This document shows positions 1 to 7,823 of a DNA stretch of 52,943 nt, in pieces (positions within the stretch are counted from its first letter, which is position 1; each line of letters opens with the position of its first letter). This DNA is from Acidimicrobiales bacterium (lineage in GTDB: Bacteria > Actinomycetota > Acidimicrobiia > Acidimicrobiales > AC-9), in the NCBI GenBank assembly GCA_036491125.1, contig DASXCO010000189.1, forward strand, positions 1 through 52,943, read 5' to 3'. A program made the position numbers and the translations under genes. The notes under the pieces were generated by a model that had not been told where the DNA came from, did not search any database, and was given only the letters and a program-made list of their open reading frames with translations.

Positions 1-1
1 G

Positions 2-499
2 GCTCGCGCCGTCTCCGAGGCGCTGGCGTCCGACCAGCTGGACAGCATCGCCGCTGCGGTGGCCGAGGCTCTCAGGCCGGCCCAGGCCGAGGCGATCGCC
101 GACGCAGTGGCCGAGGCCGCGAAGTCGGCTCGCCCGCCTGCGGCCATCCCCGCTCCCGACGCCGGCCGCAACAGCCGCCCGGTCATGCCGCGGCGCACCC
201 CACAGTACGGTCGGGCGCTCGACCCTCGACAGCCCGCCAGCCGGGGGGAGCTCCCCGCCCGCAGCGTCCCCCGGACTCGGCCGACCGCCGAGGAGGACGA
301 TTTCGACCGGGATCCCGCACCGAGGACGCGGGAAGTTCGTCGGGCCACCCCGCCGCCTGGACGCGCGCCGGTGTCAGCGCAGCCTCCGATCGAGGACGAG
401 TACGGCATCGATGATCCCCCCGATGAGGGACCCGCCGACGACCGCCGCCGGCCCAACCGACCGTTGCGCGCCAATCGGTCTCGCCCCTTCCGGGGCTGA
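2..499 (+). CDS. C-terminal part of an unidentified protein (5' end outside window)
   Basis: The reading frame is open from base 2 and ends at TGA 497-499, so only the C-terminal 165 residues are seen. The first ~40 residues are Ala/Glu-rich with repeated AxAVAEA-like patterns and look like an amphipathic helix or coiled coil. The remaining ~120 residues are rich in Pro, Arg and Asp (PRRTPQYGR, EEDDFDRDP, RRRPNRP) and are probably disordered. No catalytic motif is visible. A GTG at 59 could start a 146-residue protein, but the same frame continues upstream without a stop, so I treat it as a truncated longer gene. Function is unknown. It lies 41 bp upstream of the wzy-like gene and may share its transcript. 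Confidence 0.55.
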   Translation, partial: ARAVSEALASDQLDSIAAAVAEALRPAQAEAIADAVAEAAKSARPPAAIPAPDAGRNSRPVMPRRTPQYGRALDPRQPASRGELPARSVPRTRPTAEEDDFDRDPAPRTREVRRATPPPGRAPVSAQPPIEDEYGIDDPPDEGPADDRRRPNRPLRANRSRPFRG

Positions 500-540
500 C
501 CGCCCCGGCCGCGCTGGGACCTAGGTAGCTCAGTTCTGCC

Positions 541-2373
541 ATGCCGGCCGTTGTCGTATTCATCGTCGCCGCGGGCGCTGCCGCTGCCGCGTACGCGGCG
601 CCGCTCGAGATCGCTCTGGGTGTGCTCCTGGGATCCTGGCTATTGGTGCCGGGGAGCCTCTGGCTTCCTGGAGCGCCGAGCCTTCTGCTCGTCGATCGCC
701 TCGTCTTACTGGCGTTCGTCATCGGCCTTGTCGTGCGGATCCGGCGCGGTGAAGTTTCGGTGGATTCGTTGCGTCCTACCCGGATTCACGTCGTTCTGCT
801 TGTCTACCTGGCGGCTTCGTTCGCCACAGGTGTCGCGCTGGCCGGCAGTGACGTGCCCCTGAAGGCGTCCCTCCATATATGGCTGGGCGTGCTCGACCAG
901 CTGGTGCTCTTCGTAGTCGTGTTGGCCGTCGCGAGGACCATCGGCCCCCGCCGAGTCGCCCGCACCGTGGTCGCCCTGGTCGTTGTGACTGCGGTGATCG
1001 CGCTGTTCGAGCGGGTCCTCGGATCGGGTTGGTCATCCTGGTGGTTCCACGGCCTGCCCAAGCAGCAGAGCGCTCCCGGAGCCATCGAGCTCGGCACCCG
1101 AGGTGGCTCGTCACGAGCCCAAGCGGCGGCCCAGTTCCCTCTCGAGTACGGCTGGGTCACCGCGATCCTCCTGCCGCTGGTTGCTGCCGTGGGCCTGTCG
1201 TCTCGCCGGTTGTTGGTTCGTCTGGCTCCGGCGCTCGTCCTGGCCGGCGTTGTCGTCTCCGTCTCGCGGAGTCCAGTCATTGCGAGCACGGTCGCCGCGT
1301 TGGTGCTCCTCGTCGGAGTCCGCTTCGACCTCCGGATACGACTTCCCTTGTTGATCGCCGCGGCCATAGCGGTGCTACTTCTCGTGTTCGTACCATCGCT
1401 CACTGCCCCGTTCTCGTCCGCCAGCCACAGCGACTCCGCATCCATCCGGGTGGACCGCCTGCCGCCGATCATGCAGGCCGTCGCTCCCCACCCGTACCAG
1501 GGTCTGGGCCTAGGTGCACTTGCCACGCGGGGGCTCCCCGGCGTCGACAATAGCTACGTCCTTCTCTACGCAGAGATCGGGATCCTCGGCCTCCTGGCTT
1601 GGCTGGCATCGTTGCTGACTGCTCTTGGCGTCGGGCTGGCGGCCCTCCGGGCACCACCCGGCCCTGTTCGCGCCATCGCTGCAGGTTGCCTCGCGGGGAT
1701 CGCGCTTGTTCCGGTTGCCGCCGCCTCCTATGACTTCGCCAGTGTGCTCCAATCCGGGTGGGCACTGTGGATCTTGGTGGCTGTAGCGACCGCCATCTGT
1801 GAGCTTGCGCCTCGCAAGGCGTCTGGTCAGAGGCGACGCTGGGCAGATCGAGTTCTGCTGCCGGTCGCCGGGTTCACCGCCGGAGCTGCGGTCTTCGCCC
1901 TCACGCCTGTGCACGCCGCTTCGACCTATCGATTCGAGACTCAGACGGCCTACTGGGCGGCGACAGAGCCGAGGCCCGACGAGTACATCGGTCGCGTCTT
2001 GGTCAACACCGCTTGCGATGTCATGGCGGCTGCGCCTCGAACCGATGGCGTGACCATCAGCTGTAGGCGCATGGATCTCACGCAGCCGGCGTCGCAAGGA
2101 GTCGGTGAGGCGCGGATCCAGGGACCTACCGCCGATCGCGTACGGGCTACCGAGAGCGAGCTCAATGCTCGGGTCCACGCGGCGGTGCCTGGCTTTCGCG
2201 TGTTTCCTCTCGGTGGAATCCAGTCGGGTCGGCCGACCTGGGCCCAGACCGCGCCGGTGTGGTTGGCCGCCGGGGGCCTCATCGTCGGCCTGATTGCTCC
2301 GGCTGGTCGGCGTCGTCCGGACTCCGAGCGTGAGCTTGAACCAGTAGCTGCCCCGCTACTCAGCACGATCTGA
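541..2373 (+). CDS. O-antigen ligase/polymerase-family membrane protein with Wzz-like C-terminal domain
   Basis: 610 residues. Residues 1-425 hold about ten hydrophobic segments. Around residues 320-365 is the conserved core of the Wzy_C/O-antigen ligase family (GLGLGALATRG, then VDNSYVLLYAEIGILGL). Such proteins polymerise lipid-linked repeat units or ligate glycans to an acceptor on the outer face of the membrane. Unusually, the protein continues after the last core helix: a hydrophobic segment (438-455), a hydrophilic stretch of ~110 residues (about 458-565) and a final hydrophobic segment (567-587) followed by RRR. That layout is the topology of a chain-length determinant, suggesting polymerase/ligase and length control in one chain (inference). 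The ATG at 541 lacks a good Shine-Dalgarno site. With no flippase gene in the window, ligase is as likely as polymerase. Confidence 0.85.
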   Translation: MPAVVVFIVAAGAAAAAYAAPLEIALGVLLGSWLLVPGSLWLPGAPSLLLVDRLVLLAFVIGLVVRIRRGEVSVDSLRPTRIHVVLLVYLAASFATGVALAGSDVPLKASLHIWLGVLDQLVLFVVVLAVARTIGPRRVARTVVALVVVTAVIALFERVLGSGWSSWWFHGLPKQQSAPGAIELGTRGGSSRAQAAAQFPLEYGWVTAILLPLVAAVGLSSRRLLVRLAPALVLAGVVVSVSRSPVIASTVAALVLLVGVRFDLRIRLPLLIAAAIAVLLLVFVPSLTAPFSSASHSDSASIRVDRLPPIMQAVAPHPYQGLGLGALATRGLPGVDNSYVLLYAEIGILGLLAWLASLLTALGVGLAALRAPPGPVRAIAAGCLAGIALVPVAAASYDFASVLQSGWALWILVAVATAICELAPRKASGQRRRWADRVLLPVAGFTAGAAVFALTPVHAASTYRFETQTAYWAATEPRPDEYIGRVLVNTACDVMAAAPRTDGVTISCRRMDLTQPASQGVGEARIQGPTADRVRATESELNARVHAAVPGFRVFPLGGIQSGRPTWAQTAPVWLAAGGLIVGLIAPAGRRRPDSERELEPVAAPLLSTI

Positions 2374-2379
2374 CTCGTA

Positions 2380-2392
2380 GCGGTAATACCGC
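2380..2392. repeat. 13-nt palindrome after the wzy-like gene
   Basis: GCGGTA-A-TACCGC is a perfect 6-bp inverted repeat around one central base, 7 nt after the wzy-like stop codon and ~100 nt before the GT4 start. It could be an operator half-site pair. It is too short for a convincing terminator and has no U tract. Confidence 0.3.
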
Positions 2393-2449
2393 GATCGGCT
2401 CATCCGGATACTCCCGCGCTGAGCAAGGTCCGCGGCCGTCGGACGTTGA

Positions 2450-2455
2450 AATAAT
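2450..2455 (+). promoter_or_regulatory. Possible -10 element for the GT4/GT2 pair
   Basis: AATAAT (5 of 6 to TATAAT) lies in the 110-bp gap before the glycosyltransferase at 2484, with no recognisable -35 at 16-18 bp. It would give a leader of ~22 nt. The surrounding sequence is otherwise GC-rich, so this AT-rich hexamer stands out, but the call rests on this alone. Confidence 0.3.
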
Positions 2456-2483
2456 CCCCCGTGCCCAGCACTGTTCACCCCCA

Positions 2484-3545
2484 GTGACCGTTGCTGCGGC
2501 TCCCGAGGTGGTCGTCGACGCCGACGTGCTCGGCCGGCGCAGGACCGGCGACGAGAGCCACGTTCAGAACCTTCTCAGGGAGCTGGCCGGAGTGGATCAC
2601 GGAATGCGGCTGGTGGCCGTCGCGCGACGAGAAGAGGTGGTCCCTGCGGGGGTTGAGCCGTTCGTCCTCCCGGCTCGCAGCCGGGTGCAGAGGCTGGGCT
2701 GGTCCCTTCCTCGGGCCCTCAACGCTCTCCGGCCGCGTCTGGCCCACTTTCAGTACGTCATCCCGCCCCTCTATCGAGGACCGGCGGTCGTCATGGTGCA
2801 CGACCTGTCGTTCGAGCGTATGCCCCAGCTCATGGGGTACCAGGACAGGCTGGCCCTTCGCACCTTGGTGCCCTTCGCGGTTCGTCGGGCGGACCGTGTG
2901 CTCACGGTCTCGGAGTGGTCTCGAGCGGACATCCTGGACTGCTACGGCCTGGAGCCCGAGCGGGTCGTGGTGACCGGGGGGGGACTCGACCCTGCCTTCA
3001 CCCGCACGGGGGACCGGCCTGACCGCCCGCCGTACCTGCTGTTCGTCGGCGCCCTGCAGCCTCGCAAGGGACCGGTCGTGGCCCTGGACGCCCTGGCTCG
3101 CCTGCCCGAGGACCTCCAGTTGGTGATGGTCGGCCCGGTGAAGCGGGGGTTCGGGGAGGTGCGGGCGTCGATGGACCGGCTCCGGTTGAGCTCGAGGGTC
3201 GAGCTGGCCGGATACGTTTCCAAGGAGGACCTGGCGGGGCTCTATCGCGGAGCCGCCTGCATGATCTTCCCTTCGCACTACGAGGGGTTCGGCCTTCCCG
3301 TCCTCGAGGCGATGGCGTCCGGCACGCCGGTAGTGACTACGACCGCCGGGGCAATTCCTGAGGTCGCCGGAGACGCTGCGGTGCTGGTGCCGCCGGGCGA
3401 TCCTGATGCCCTGGCGGCGGGTGTCCAGGTCGCCATCGCGGATCGCGACCGGTTGGTGGCGGCCGGACTCGATCGGGCACGGAGGTTTCGTTGGGCGAGC
3501 GTCGCTCAGAGGACACTCGACGTGTATCGGGAGGTGCTGTCGTGA
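2484..3545 (+). CDS. Glycosyltransferase family 4 (GT-B fold)
   Basis: 353 residues, the usual GT4 length. It transfers a sugar from a nucleotide-sugar donor to a lipid-linked acceptor at the cytoplasmic face. The N-terminal Rossmann half contains VVMVHDLSFERMP near residue 100, typical of the mannosyl/rhamnosyltransferase-like subgroup. The C-terminal donor-binding half has LLFVGALQPRKG and the EX7E-type motif HYEGFGLPVLEAMASG near residue 270, followed by TPVVTTTAGAIPEVAG. GTG 2484 was chosen because it opens the frame and gives a complete N-terminus. It has no clear Shine-Dalgarno site, and GTG 2508 is an alternative. The stop overlaps the next start by 4 nt (GTGA), so the two genes are translationally coupled. 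Sugar specificity cannot be read from sequence. Confidence 0.9.
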   Translation: MTVAAAPEVVVDADVLGRRRTGDESHVQNLLRELAGVDHGMRLVAVARREEVVPAGVEPFVLPARSRVQRLGWSLPRALNALRPRLAHFQYVIPPLYRGPAVVMVHDLSFERMPQLMGYQDRLALRTLVPFAVRRADRVLTVSEWSRADILDCYGLEPERVVVTGGGLDPAFTRTGDRPDRPPYLLFVGALQPRKGPVVALDALARLPEDLQLVMVGPVKRGFGEVRASMDRLRLSSRVELAGYVSKEDLAGLYRGAACMIFPSHYEGFGLPVLEAMASGTPVVTTTAGAIPEVAGDAAVLVPPGDPDALAAGVQVAIADRDRLVAAGLDRARRFRWASVAQRTLDVYREVLS

Positions 3546-4309
3546 GCGGCACGGAGGTCGGGGCAGTTGTTGTCACGCACGGACCCCACCAAGATCTCGC
3601 CGACTGCCTGACGGCGTTGGATCGCCAGGTCGACCAGCTCGTTGTCGTGGCCAACCTGCCCGGCCCGCTGCCCGTTCCCCCCGCGGCCGTGCTCATCGAG
3701 AACAGACGACCGGTTGGCTTCGCAGAGAACGCCAATCGTGGTGTGGCTGCCACCACCGCCCCGTGGGTTGTGATAGCCAATCCTGACGCCGTGGCTCGTC
3801 CTGACGTGGTCGACCGCCTCATCGGCTTCGCCGAGACCAAGCCCGCCGCTGGGGTCCTCGGGCCCCGCCTGGTGTATCCGGATGGCCGCCTCCAGTCGTC
3901 CAGGCGGCGGTTCCCAACTGTTTCCGGCACTGCGGTTCGCCGGACGCCCCTCCGCTTTGCGTTTCCGCCTGACCGCTGGCAGCAGGCGCATTACTGCACC
4001 GATGAGGAACCGGATCTGCCGGTGCCCGCGGACTGGCTCATTGGGGCTTTTCTCCTTCTGCGCCGCCGGATGTTTGACGAGATAGGCGGTCTCGACGTCG
4101 GATACCGCCTCTATGGCGAAGACATCGACCTTGGCTATCGGGCGGCCCGAGCCGGCTGGGAACGCTGGTTCGTGCCCGACGCGATGGTCCAGCACCGGTT
4201 TGCTGCCGTCATCGATCGGCGGTTCCTCCACAGGCACACGCTGTGGCACATGCGCGGCATGGCCCGGTACATCCAAAAGCACCCCGAGAGCATGCTCCGC
4301 TTCCGCTGA
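3542..4309 (+). CDS. Glycosyltransferase family 2, WbbL/rhamnosyltransferase-like
   Basis: 255 residues from GTG 3542, which overlaps the previous stop by 4 nt. An upstream GTG at 3491 lies inside the GT4 gene and is rejected. The GT-A core shows VGAVVVTHG at the N-terminus, the metal-site region WVVIANPDA (a variant of DxD) and the acceptor motif LYGEDIDLGYRAARAGW near residue 200. A GEDxDL motif followed by a VxH segment (MVQHRF) is typical of the WbbL group, which adds L-rhamnose to polyprenyl-PP-GlcNAc in mycobacteria. The specific donor is not established, and no dTDP-rhamnose genes are present in the window. It acts on the cytoplasmic side as part of chain assembly. Confidence 0.88.
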   Translation: MSGTEVGAVVVTHGPHQDLADCLTALDRQVDQLVVVANLPGPLPVPPAAVLIENRRPVGFAENANRGVAATTAPWVVIANPDAVARPDVVDRLIGFAETKPAAGVLGPRLVYPDGRLQSSRRRFPTVSGTAVRRTPLRFAFPPDRWQQAHYCTDEEPDLPVPADWLIGAFLLLRRRMFDEIGGLDVGYRLYGEDIDLGYRAARAGWERWFVPDAMVQHRFAAVIDRRFLHRHTLWHMRGMARYIQKHPESMLRFR

Positions 4310-4336
4310 TGAACCGGGTTCGCAGCCGGTGAGCCG

Positions 4337-5089
4337 ATGATCTATGAGCTGAAGGTTCGAGCACTGAACAGTCCGCACGGCCACAAGGCCGCGCGTCGCT
4401 GGCGCCAGGTTCGCACCGGCGTTCCCCGCGCCACCCAGACCGCGGACTACATGCGAGGCCGAGTGGAGGGTCGCAGTGTTGTGGACGTCGGCTGCATGTG
4501 GAAGATCCACGGTGCGCACTGCTTCATGGCCGAGGACATGGGTGCGAACCGCATCGCTGGAGTCGATCTCTACAGCACTTCGGAGTTCGAACGTGCTCGC
4601 GAGGACCGAGGATCCAAGGTGGAGTTCTACGGTGCGGATGCCACCGAGCCAGGGGTCCTGAAAGAGCTCGTCGGCTCAGTCGACCTCGTGTGGTGCTTCG
4701 GCGTTCTCTACCACGTCCCGGATCCGTGCCAGCTCCTAAGAGGCCTCCGGGAGATCTGCACCTCCGAGTTGGTCCTCGAGACCTTCACCATTCCTGAGGT
4801 CCCCGGCGTGCCCCACGCGGCCTGTCTCTTTCCCTACTTGACCGACTCCCAACGGCGTTCGTGGGAAGGCCGCCGAGCCCAACCCCGGTATCCGATCACC
4901 AAACCACTTCAGGGCGCCGGAGGCTTTGACAACAACTTCTGGGGCCTGTCGACCACCGCGGTTGTCGCCGCCCTGAGGTTGGCGGGTTTCGTGGTGGATC
5001 ACCACGAGCCTTCTCTGCACGGGACCCTGCGGACGGTCTTCTTCGCCAGGCCGGATCCCAACGGCGCCGTGGTGTTCCAGTCGCCGTGA
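4337..5089 (+). CDS. Class I SAM-dependent methyltransferase with altered motif I
   Basis: 250 residues, ATG start 4337 with a GGTGAG-like site 4 nt upstream, 27 nt after the GT2 gene. Motif I reads VVDVGCMWKIHG instead of the usual DxGxGxG, followed by AEDMGANRIAGVDLY with the acidic residue that would bind the SAM ribose. A motif II/III region (DLVWCFGVLYHVPDP) and a C-terminal LRLAGFVVDHHEP element complete the fold. Substituted glycine loops of this type occur in some sugar and lipid methyltransferases related to the CmoB-like group, so the protein may still be active. Context suggests O-methylation of a polysaccharide residue; this is inference. Confidence 0.82.
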   Translation: MIYELKVRALNSPHGHKAARRWRQVRTGVPRATQTADYMRGRVEGRSVVDVGCMWKIHGAHCFMAEDMGANRIAGVDLYSTSEFERAREDRGSKVEFYGADATEPGVLKELVGSVDLVWCFGVLYHVPDPCQLLRGLREICTSELVLETFTIPEVPGVPHAACLFPYLTDSQRRSWEGRRAQPRYPITKPLQGAGGFDNNFWGLSTTAVVAALRLAGFVVDHHEPSLHGTLRTVFFARPDPNGAVVFQSP

Positions 5090-5164
5090 GCTGACTGGGC
5101 GGTCGGTCAAATCTGCCGATGGGTCTGAGCAGGGAACTCTGGCACCACCGACGAACTATCGAGG

Positions 5165-5944
5165 GTGGCTGGCTCCACCCCTCGTGATCGCGCCACGACG
5201 ACAGCTCGGACCCGCCGGATCGGGCCGAGTCCGCCGCCGGCCGATTTCTTCACGCCGACGTCAGGTGTCACCAATGGTCACGATGCCTCCCACGAGGACG
5301 AGCCGGGCCAGGACTGGTCGCGGGCGCTGTGGGAGGCACTGAAGCACCGGCCCGGCCGCAACCTGGTGCTCTCGCTGGCGATCGCGCTCTTGGCAGCGGC
5401 CCTGGGCGCGACCCTCATCCTTAAAGAACCAGCCAAGTGGTCCAGTAGCGCAACTCTCCTGATAGACGACCCCCAACAGCTCGCTACAGCTGGCGACGAC
5501 GGAATCATCAACAAGCTCAACCAGCTCCGTCTCAAGTACGCTGGCCTCGTCTCGACGACAGCCATTGCCGGCCCGGTGGCTCAGCAACTCGGAGTCGACG
5601 AGGGGATGGTGGCCGGGTCCACCTCAGCCGTCCCGGCACAGGACTCGCTCATCCTCTACACCGAGGCCACCGCGTCGGACCCGTCAATGGCCCAGCGGAT
5701 GGCTCAAGCGGTGGCCGACGAGCTGGTGAGCTACGTCTCGGACGAGAACTCCCGATTCCAGCTTCCCGCCAACCTCCAGTACACCTTCAGCGTCGTCAGC
5801 CCCGCGACCGGGGCTAACCAGATCGCACCCTCGCATACCCGCGCCGAGACCGTGGCCGCGGCGCTGGCCGCAGTAGCACTGATCGGGGCTTACGTAGTCC
5901 TCCAGCTGGTGGCGCCACGACGCCCACGACGCCTACAACGTTGA
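5165..5944 (+). CDS. Wzz/chain-length-determinant-like membrane protein (no kinase domain)
   Basis: 259 residues from GTG 5165. The start is uncertain because the first ~50 residues are Pro/Asp-rich and no in-frame ATG lies before the first helix. Two transmembrane segments (about 66-86 and 228-249) enclose a ~140-residue extracytoplasmic domain beginning KWSSSATLLIDDPQQL. That is the topology and opening motif of Wzz/capsule co-polymerases. A C-terminal PRRPRRLQR follows the second helix. The tyrosine-kinase domain found in many actinobacterial and firmicute homologues is absent. The probable role is chain-length control or scaffolding for polymer export. It converges on the next gene, separated by 26 bp. 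Confidence 0.75.
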   Translation: MAGSTPRDRATTTARTRRIGPSPPPADFFTPTSGVTNGHDASHEDEPGQDWSRALWEALKHRPGRNLVLSLAIALLAAALGATLILKEPAKWSSSATLLIDDPQQLATAGDDGIINKLNQLRLKYAGLVSTTAIAGPVAQQLGVDEGMVAGSTSAVPAQDSLILYTEATASDPSMAQRMAQAVADELVSYVSDENSRFQLPANLQYTFSVVSPATGANQIAPSHTRAETVAAALAAVALIGAYVVLQLVAPRRPRRLQR

Positions 5945-5970
5945 TGCTTCGTTGTCATTCCGGCGGGGCC

Positions 5971-6816
5971 TCACGGACGTCGCGTGAGCCGGCCGAGCCA
6001 GCGGCCCGTGATGGCGACGCCGTGGGGGAGGAGCAGCTGCCGGCGTCGGAGTCGGGGCCCCTGCTGGGCGGCGAGCTCGGTGACGACACCGAGCGCTGGC
6101 CACATCGCCGGGTCTCGCCAGGCCGTCGGGCGCTCGCCGCGCCGGGCGAGGTCGCCCCATCCAGCTCCGAGGCGGCGATGGAGGGCCCAGGTGCCGGCCG
6201 CCGTCGATCGAGGCAGATGACGGACGCGGGCGGCGGGGGCATGAACGAGCCGGAACCCCGACGCGCCGGCCCGCTGGCACAGGTCGAAATCTCCGCCCGA
6301 GCGGAGGCCTGCGTCGAAGGGACCGATGCGCTCGATGACCCGGGTGGCGACGAAGAGGTTGGCCGTGGCGGCGAACCCCTCCTTGGCCACGCTGTCGCCC
6401 TGGCGAAGGTATTGAGCCCGGTCGTAGCGCTCCCAGATCGTCGGCGAAGGACTGCCACTCGGGACGACGTCCCCACCGACGAGGTCGCCTTTGTCGAGGG
6501 CCGCGATCCCCTCGGCGAGCCATCTACCTTCGGGCCTGCAGTCGGCGTCGGTGAAGGCGAGCACCGCCCCTTGGGCCTCGGCGATTCCGGTATTCCGCGC
6601 TGCGTACGAGCCGGGGCGGGGCTCCAGCAGCACTCGGTCCACGATCGGGTGCCCATTGGCGAGCTCGGCGGTCGCGTCGTGAGAGCCGTTGTCCACGACA
6701 ATCACCTCCGAGGGCGGAGCATCCTCCTGGCCAGCCAGGGCGTCGAGGCACTGGTCCAGCACGCCAGCGCCATCTCTGACGGGTACGACAATGCTCACGA
6801 GTGGTGCGGGTGACAC
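5971..6816 (-). CDS. Glycosyltransferase family 2
   Basis: 281 residues, read leftwards from GTG 6816; GTG 6798 (then SIVVPVRDG) is an equally good start. The GT-A fold shows VSIVVPVRDGAGVLDQ, the nucleotide-binding EVIVVDNGSHD, the DxD-type AFTDADCRPEGRW near residue 93 and a GGDFDLCQRAGASGF acceptor motif near residue 194. A C-terminal ~70-residue segment rich in Arg and Leu may associate with the membrane. The gene is head-to-head with the GT2 gene at 6840, with almost no room between the starts. Donor and linkage are unknown. Confidence 0.88.
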   Translation of the reverse strand: MSPAPLVSIVVPVRDGAGVLDQCLDALAGQEDAPPSEVIVVDNGSHDATAELANGHPIVDRVLLEPRPGSYAARNTGIAEAQGAVLAFTDADCRPEGRWLAEGIAALDKGDLVGGDVVPSGSPSPTIWERYDRAQYLRQGDSVAKEGFAATANLFVATRVIERIGPFDAGLRSGGDFDLCQRAGASGFRLVHAPAARVRHLPRSTAAGTWALHRRLGAGWGDLARRGERPTAWRDPAMWPALGVVTELAAQQGPRLRRRQLLLPHGVAITGRWLGRLTRRP

Positions 6817-6839
6817 CGGGCGTAGGGTACTCCGGCCCT

Positions 6840-7823
6840 GTGGGCTCCACCGATCCGGTGCCCGACGTGACGGTGATGTTGCCTACCTATCGCCGCGCCC
6901 GGAGCTTGGCCCTGGCCCTCGCGGGGCTGGCGACTCAGCGGGCTCCAGGCGCACAGTGGGAGGTCATCGTCGTCGACAACGAACCGGCACCCGGGTCCGA
7001 ATCCGTAGTCATCGAGGCGACTGGATCGATGCCGGTCCCGCTGCGTTATGTGCGCGAGCCGATCCTGGGTGTCTCGTCGGCTCGGAACCGCGGGATCGCC
7101 GAAGCGCGAGGAGCGGTGTGCGCGCTGCTCGACGATGACGTGGTCCCCGATCCTGGCTGGCTGGCCGCCCTGGTGGAGCCACTGCTGGCTGGTCGCTGTG
7201 AGGCTGTTGGGGGTCACGTTGTCCTCGATCCGATGGTTTCGCGACCGCGATGGCTGGACGAGGCGGGCCTTGGTGGGTATCTCACCCGGTTCGAGCCGGC
7301 TACCGAGCAGCGAGCTCTTCACGAGGGGGAGGTGCTGGTGACAGCAAGTGCCGCTGCTCTTACCGACCGTCTCCGGGACATCGGCGGCTTCGATTCGCGC
7401 TTCGGTCCGCGCGGTCGTCGGCACCTCGTCGCCGACGACGACTATCTGAGCCGCAGGCTCGCGGCCGCAGGATGCCGCCTCCGGTACGTCCCGGACGCCG
7501 TTGTCGTCCACGAGCTCCCGACAGAGCGGCTCTCCCGTCGGTACCTGCTCCGCCGAGCCTGGCTGCACGGCCGGTCTGAGTGGCTGCTCGATCGGGAGGT
7601 CCTCGAGCGGGGTCGCTTCAACGGGGCCGGGCCAGCCGTCAACCGACTCGCCTCGGAGGCCCGCCGCCGGTGGGCCGAGGGACTCAGCGATCCCGCCGTC
7701 CGGTTTCATCTCCTGTGCGATCTGGTGCGATCGGCGGCGTCAATCGGTGAGGGCAGCAGCTGGTGGTTCGACGGACCCGCCTCTGGTGGGAGCAGCCACT
7801 TCCACCGGGTCGGTGCGCAATGA
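6840..7823 (+). CDS. Glycosyltransferase family 2
   Basis: About 327 residues from GTG 6840. In-frame GTGs at 6801 and 6858 are alternatives: 6801 would overlap the divergent gene, and 6858 begins just before VTVMLPTYRRARS. The GT-A motifs are WEVIVVDNEPAPG, the metal-site CALLDDDVVPDPGWL and VADDDYLSRRLAAAGC, with a late HELPTERLSRRYLLRRAW helix. The family uses an inverting mechanism with a divalent metal held by the DDD cluster. Its stop overlaps the next ATG (ATGA), so it is coupled to another GT2 gene. Confidence 0.87.
   Translation: MGSTDPVPDVTVMLPTYRRARSLALALAGLATQRAPGAQWEVIVVDNEPAPGSESVVIEATGSMPVPLRYVREPILGVSSARNRGIAEARGAVCALLDDDVVPDPGWLAALVEPLLAGRCEAVGGHVVLDPMVSRPRWLDEAGLGGYLTRFEPATEQRALHEGEVLVTASAAALTDRLRDIGGFDSRFGPRGRRHLVADDDYLSRRLAAAGCRLRYVPDAVVVHELPTERLSRRYLLRRAWLHGRSEWLLDREVLERGRFNGAGPAVNRLASEARRRWAEGLSDPAVRFHLLCDLVRSAASIGEGSSWWFDGPASGGSSHFHRVGAQ

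Noticed and set aside
524-535. GGTAGCTCAGTT resembling a tRNA D-arm
   Set aside because: No T-loop (GTTCRA) or acceptor stem pairing follows within 80 nt, and the sequence runs into the wzy-like start codon.
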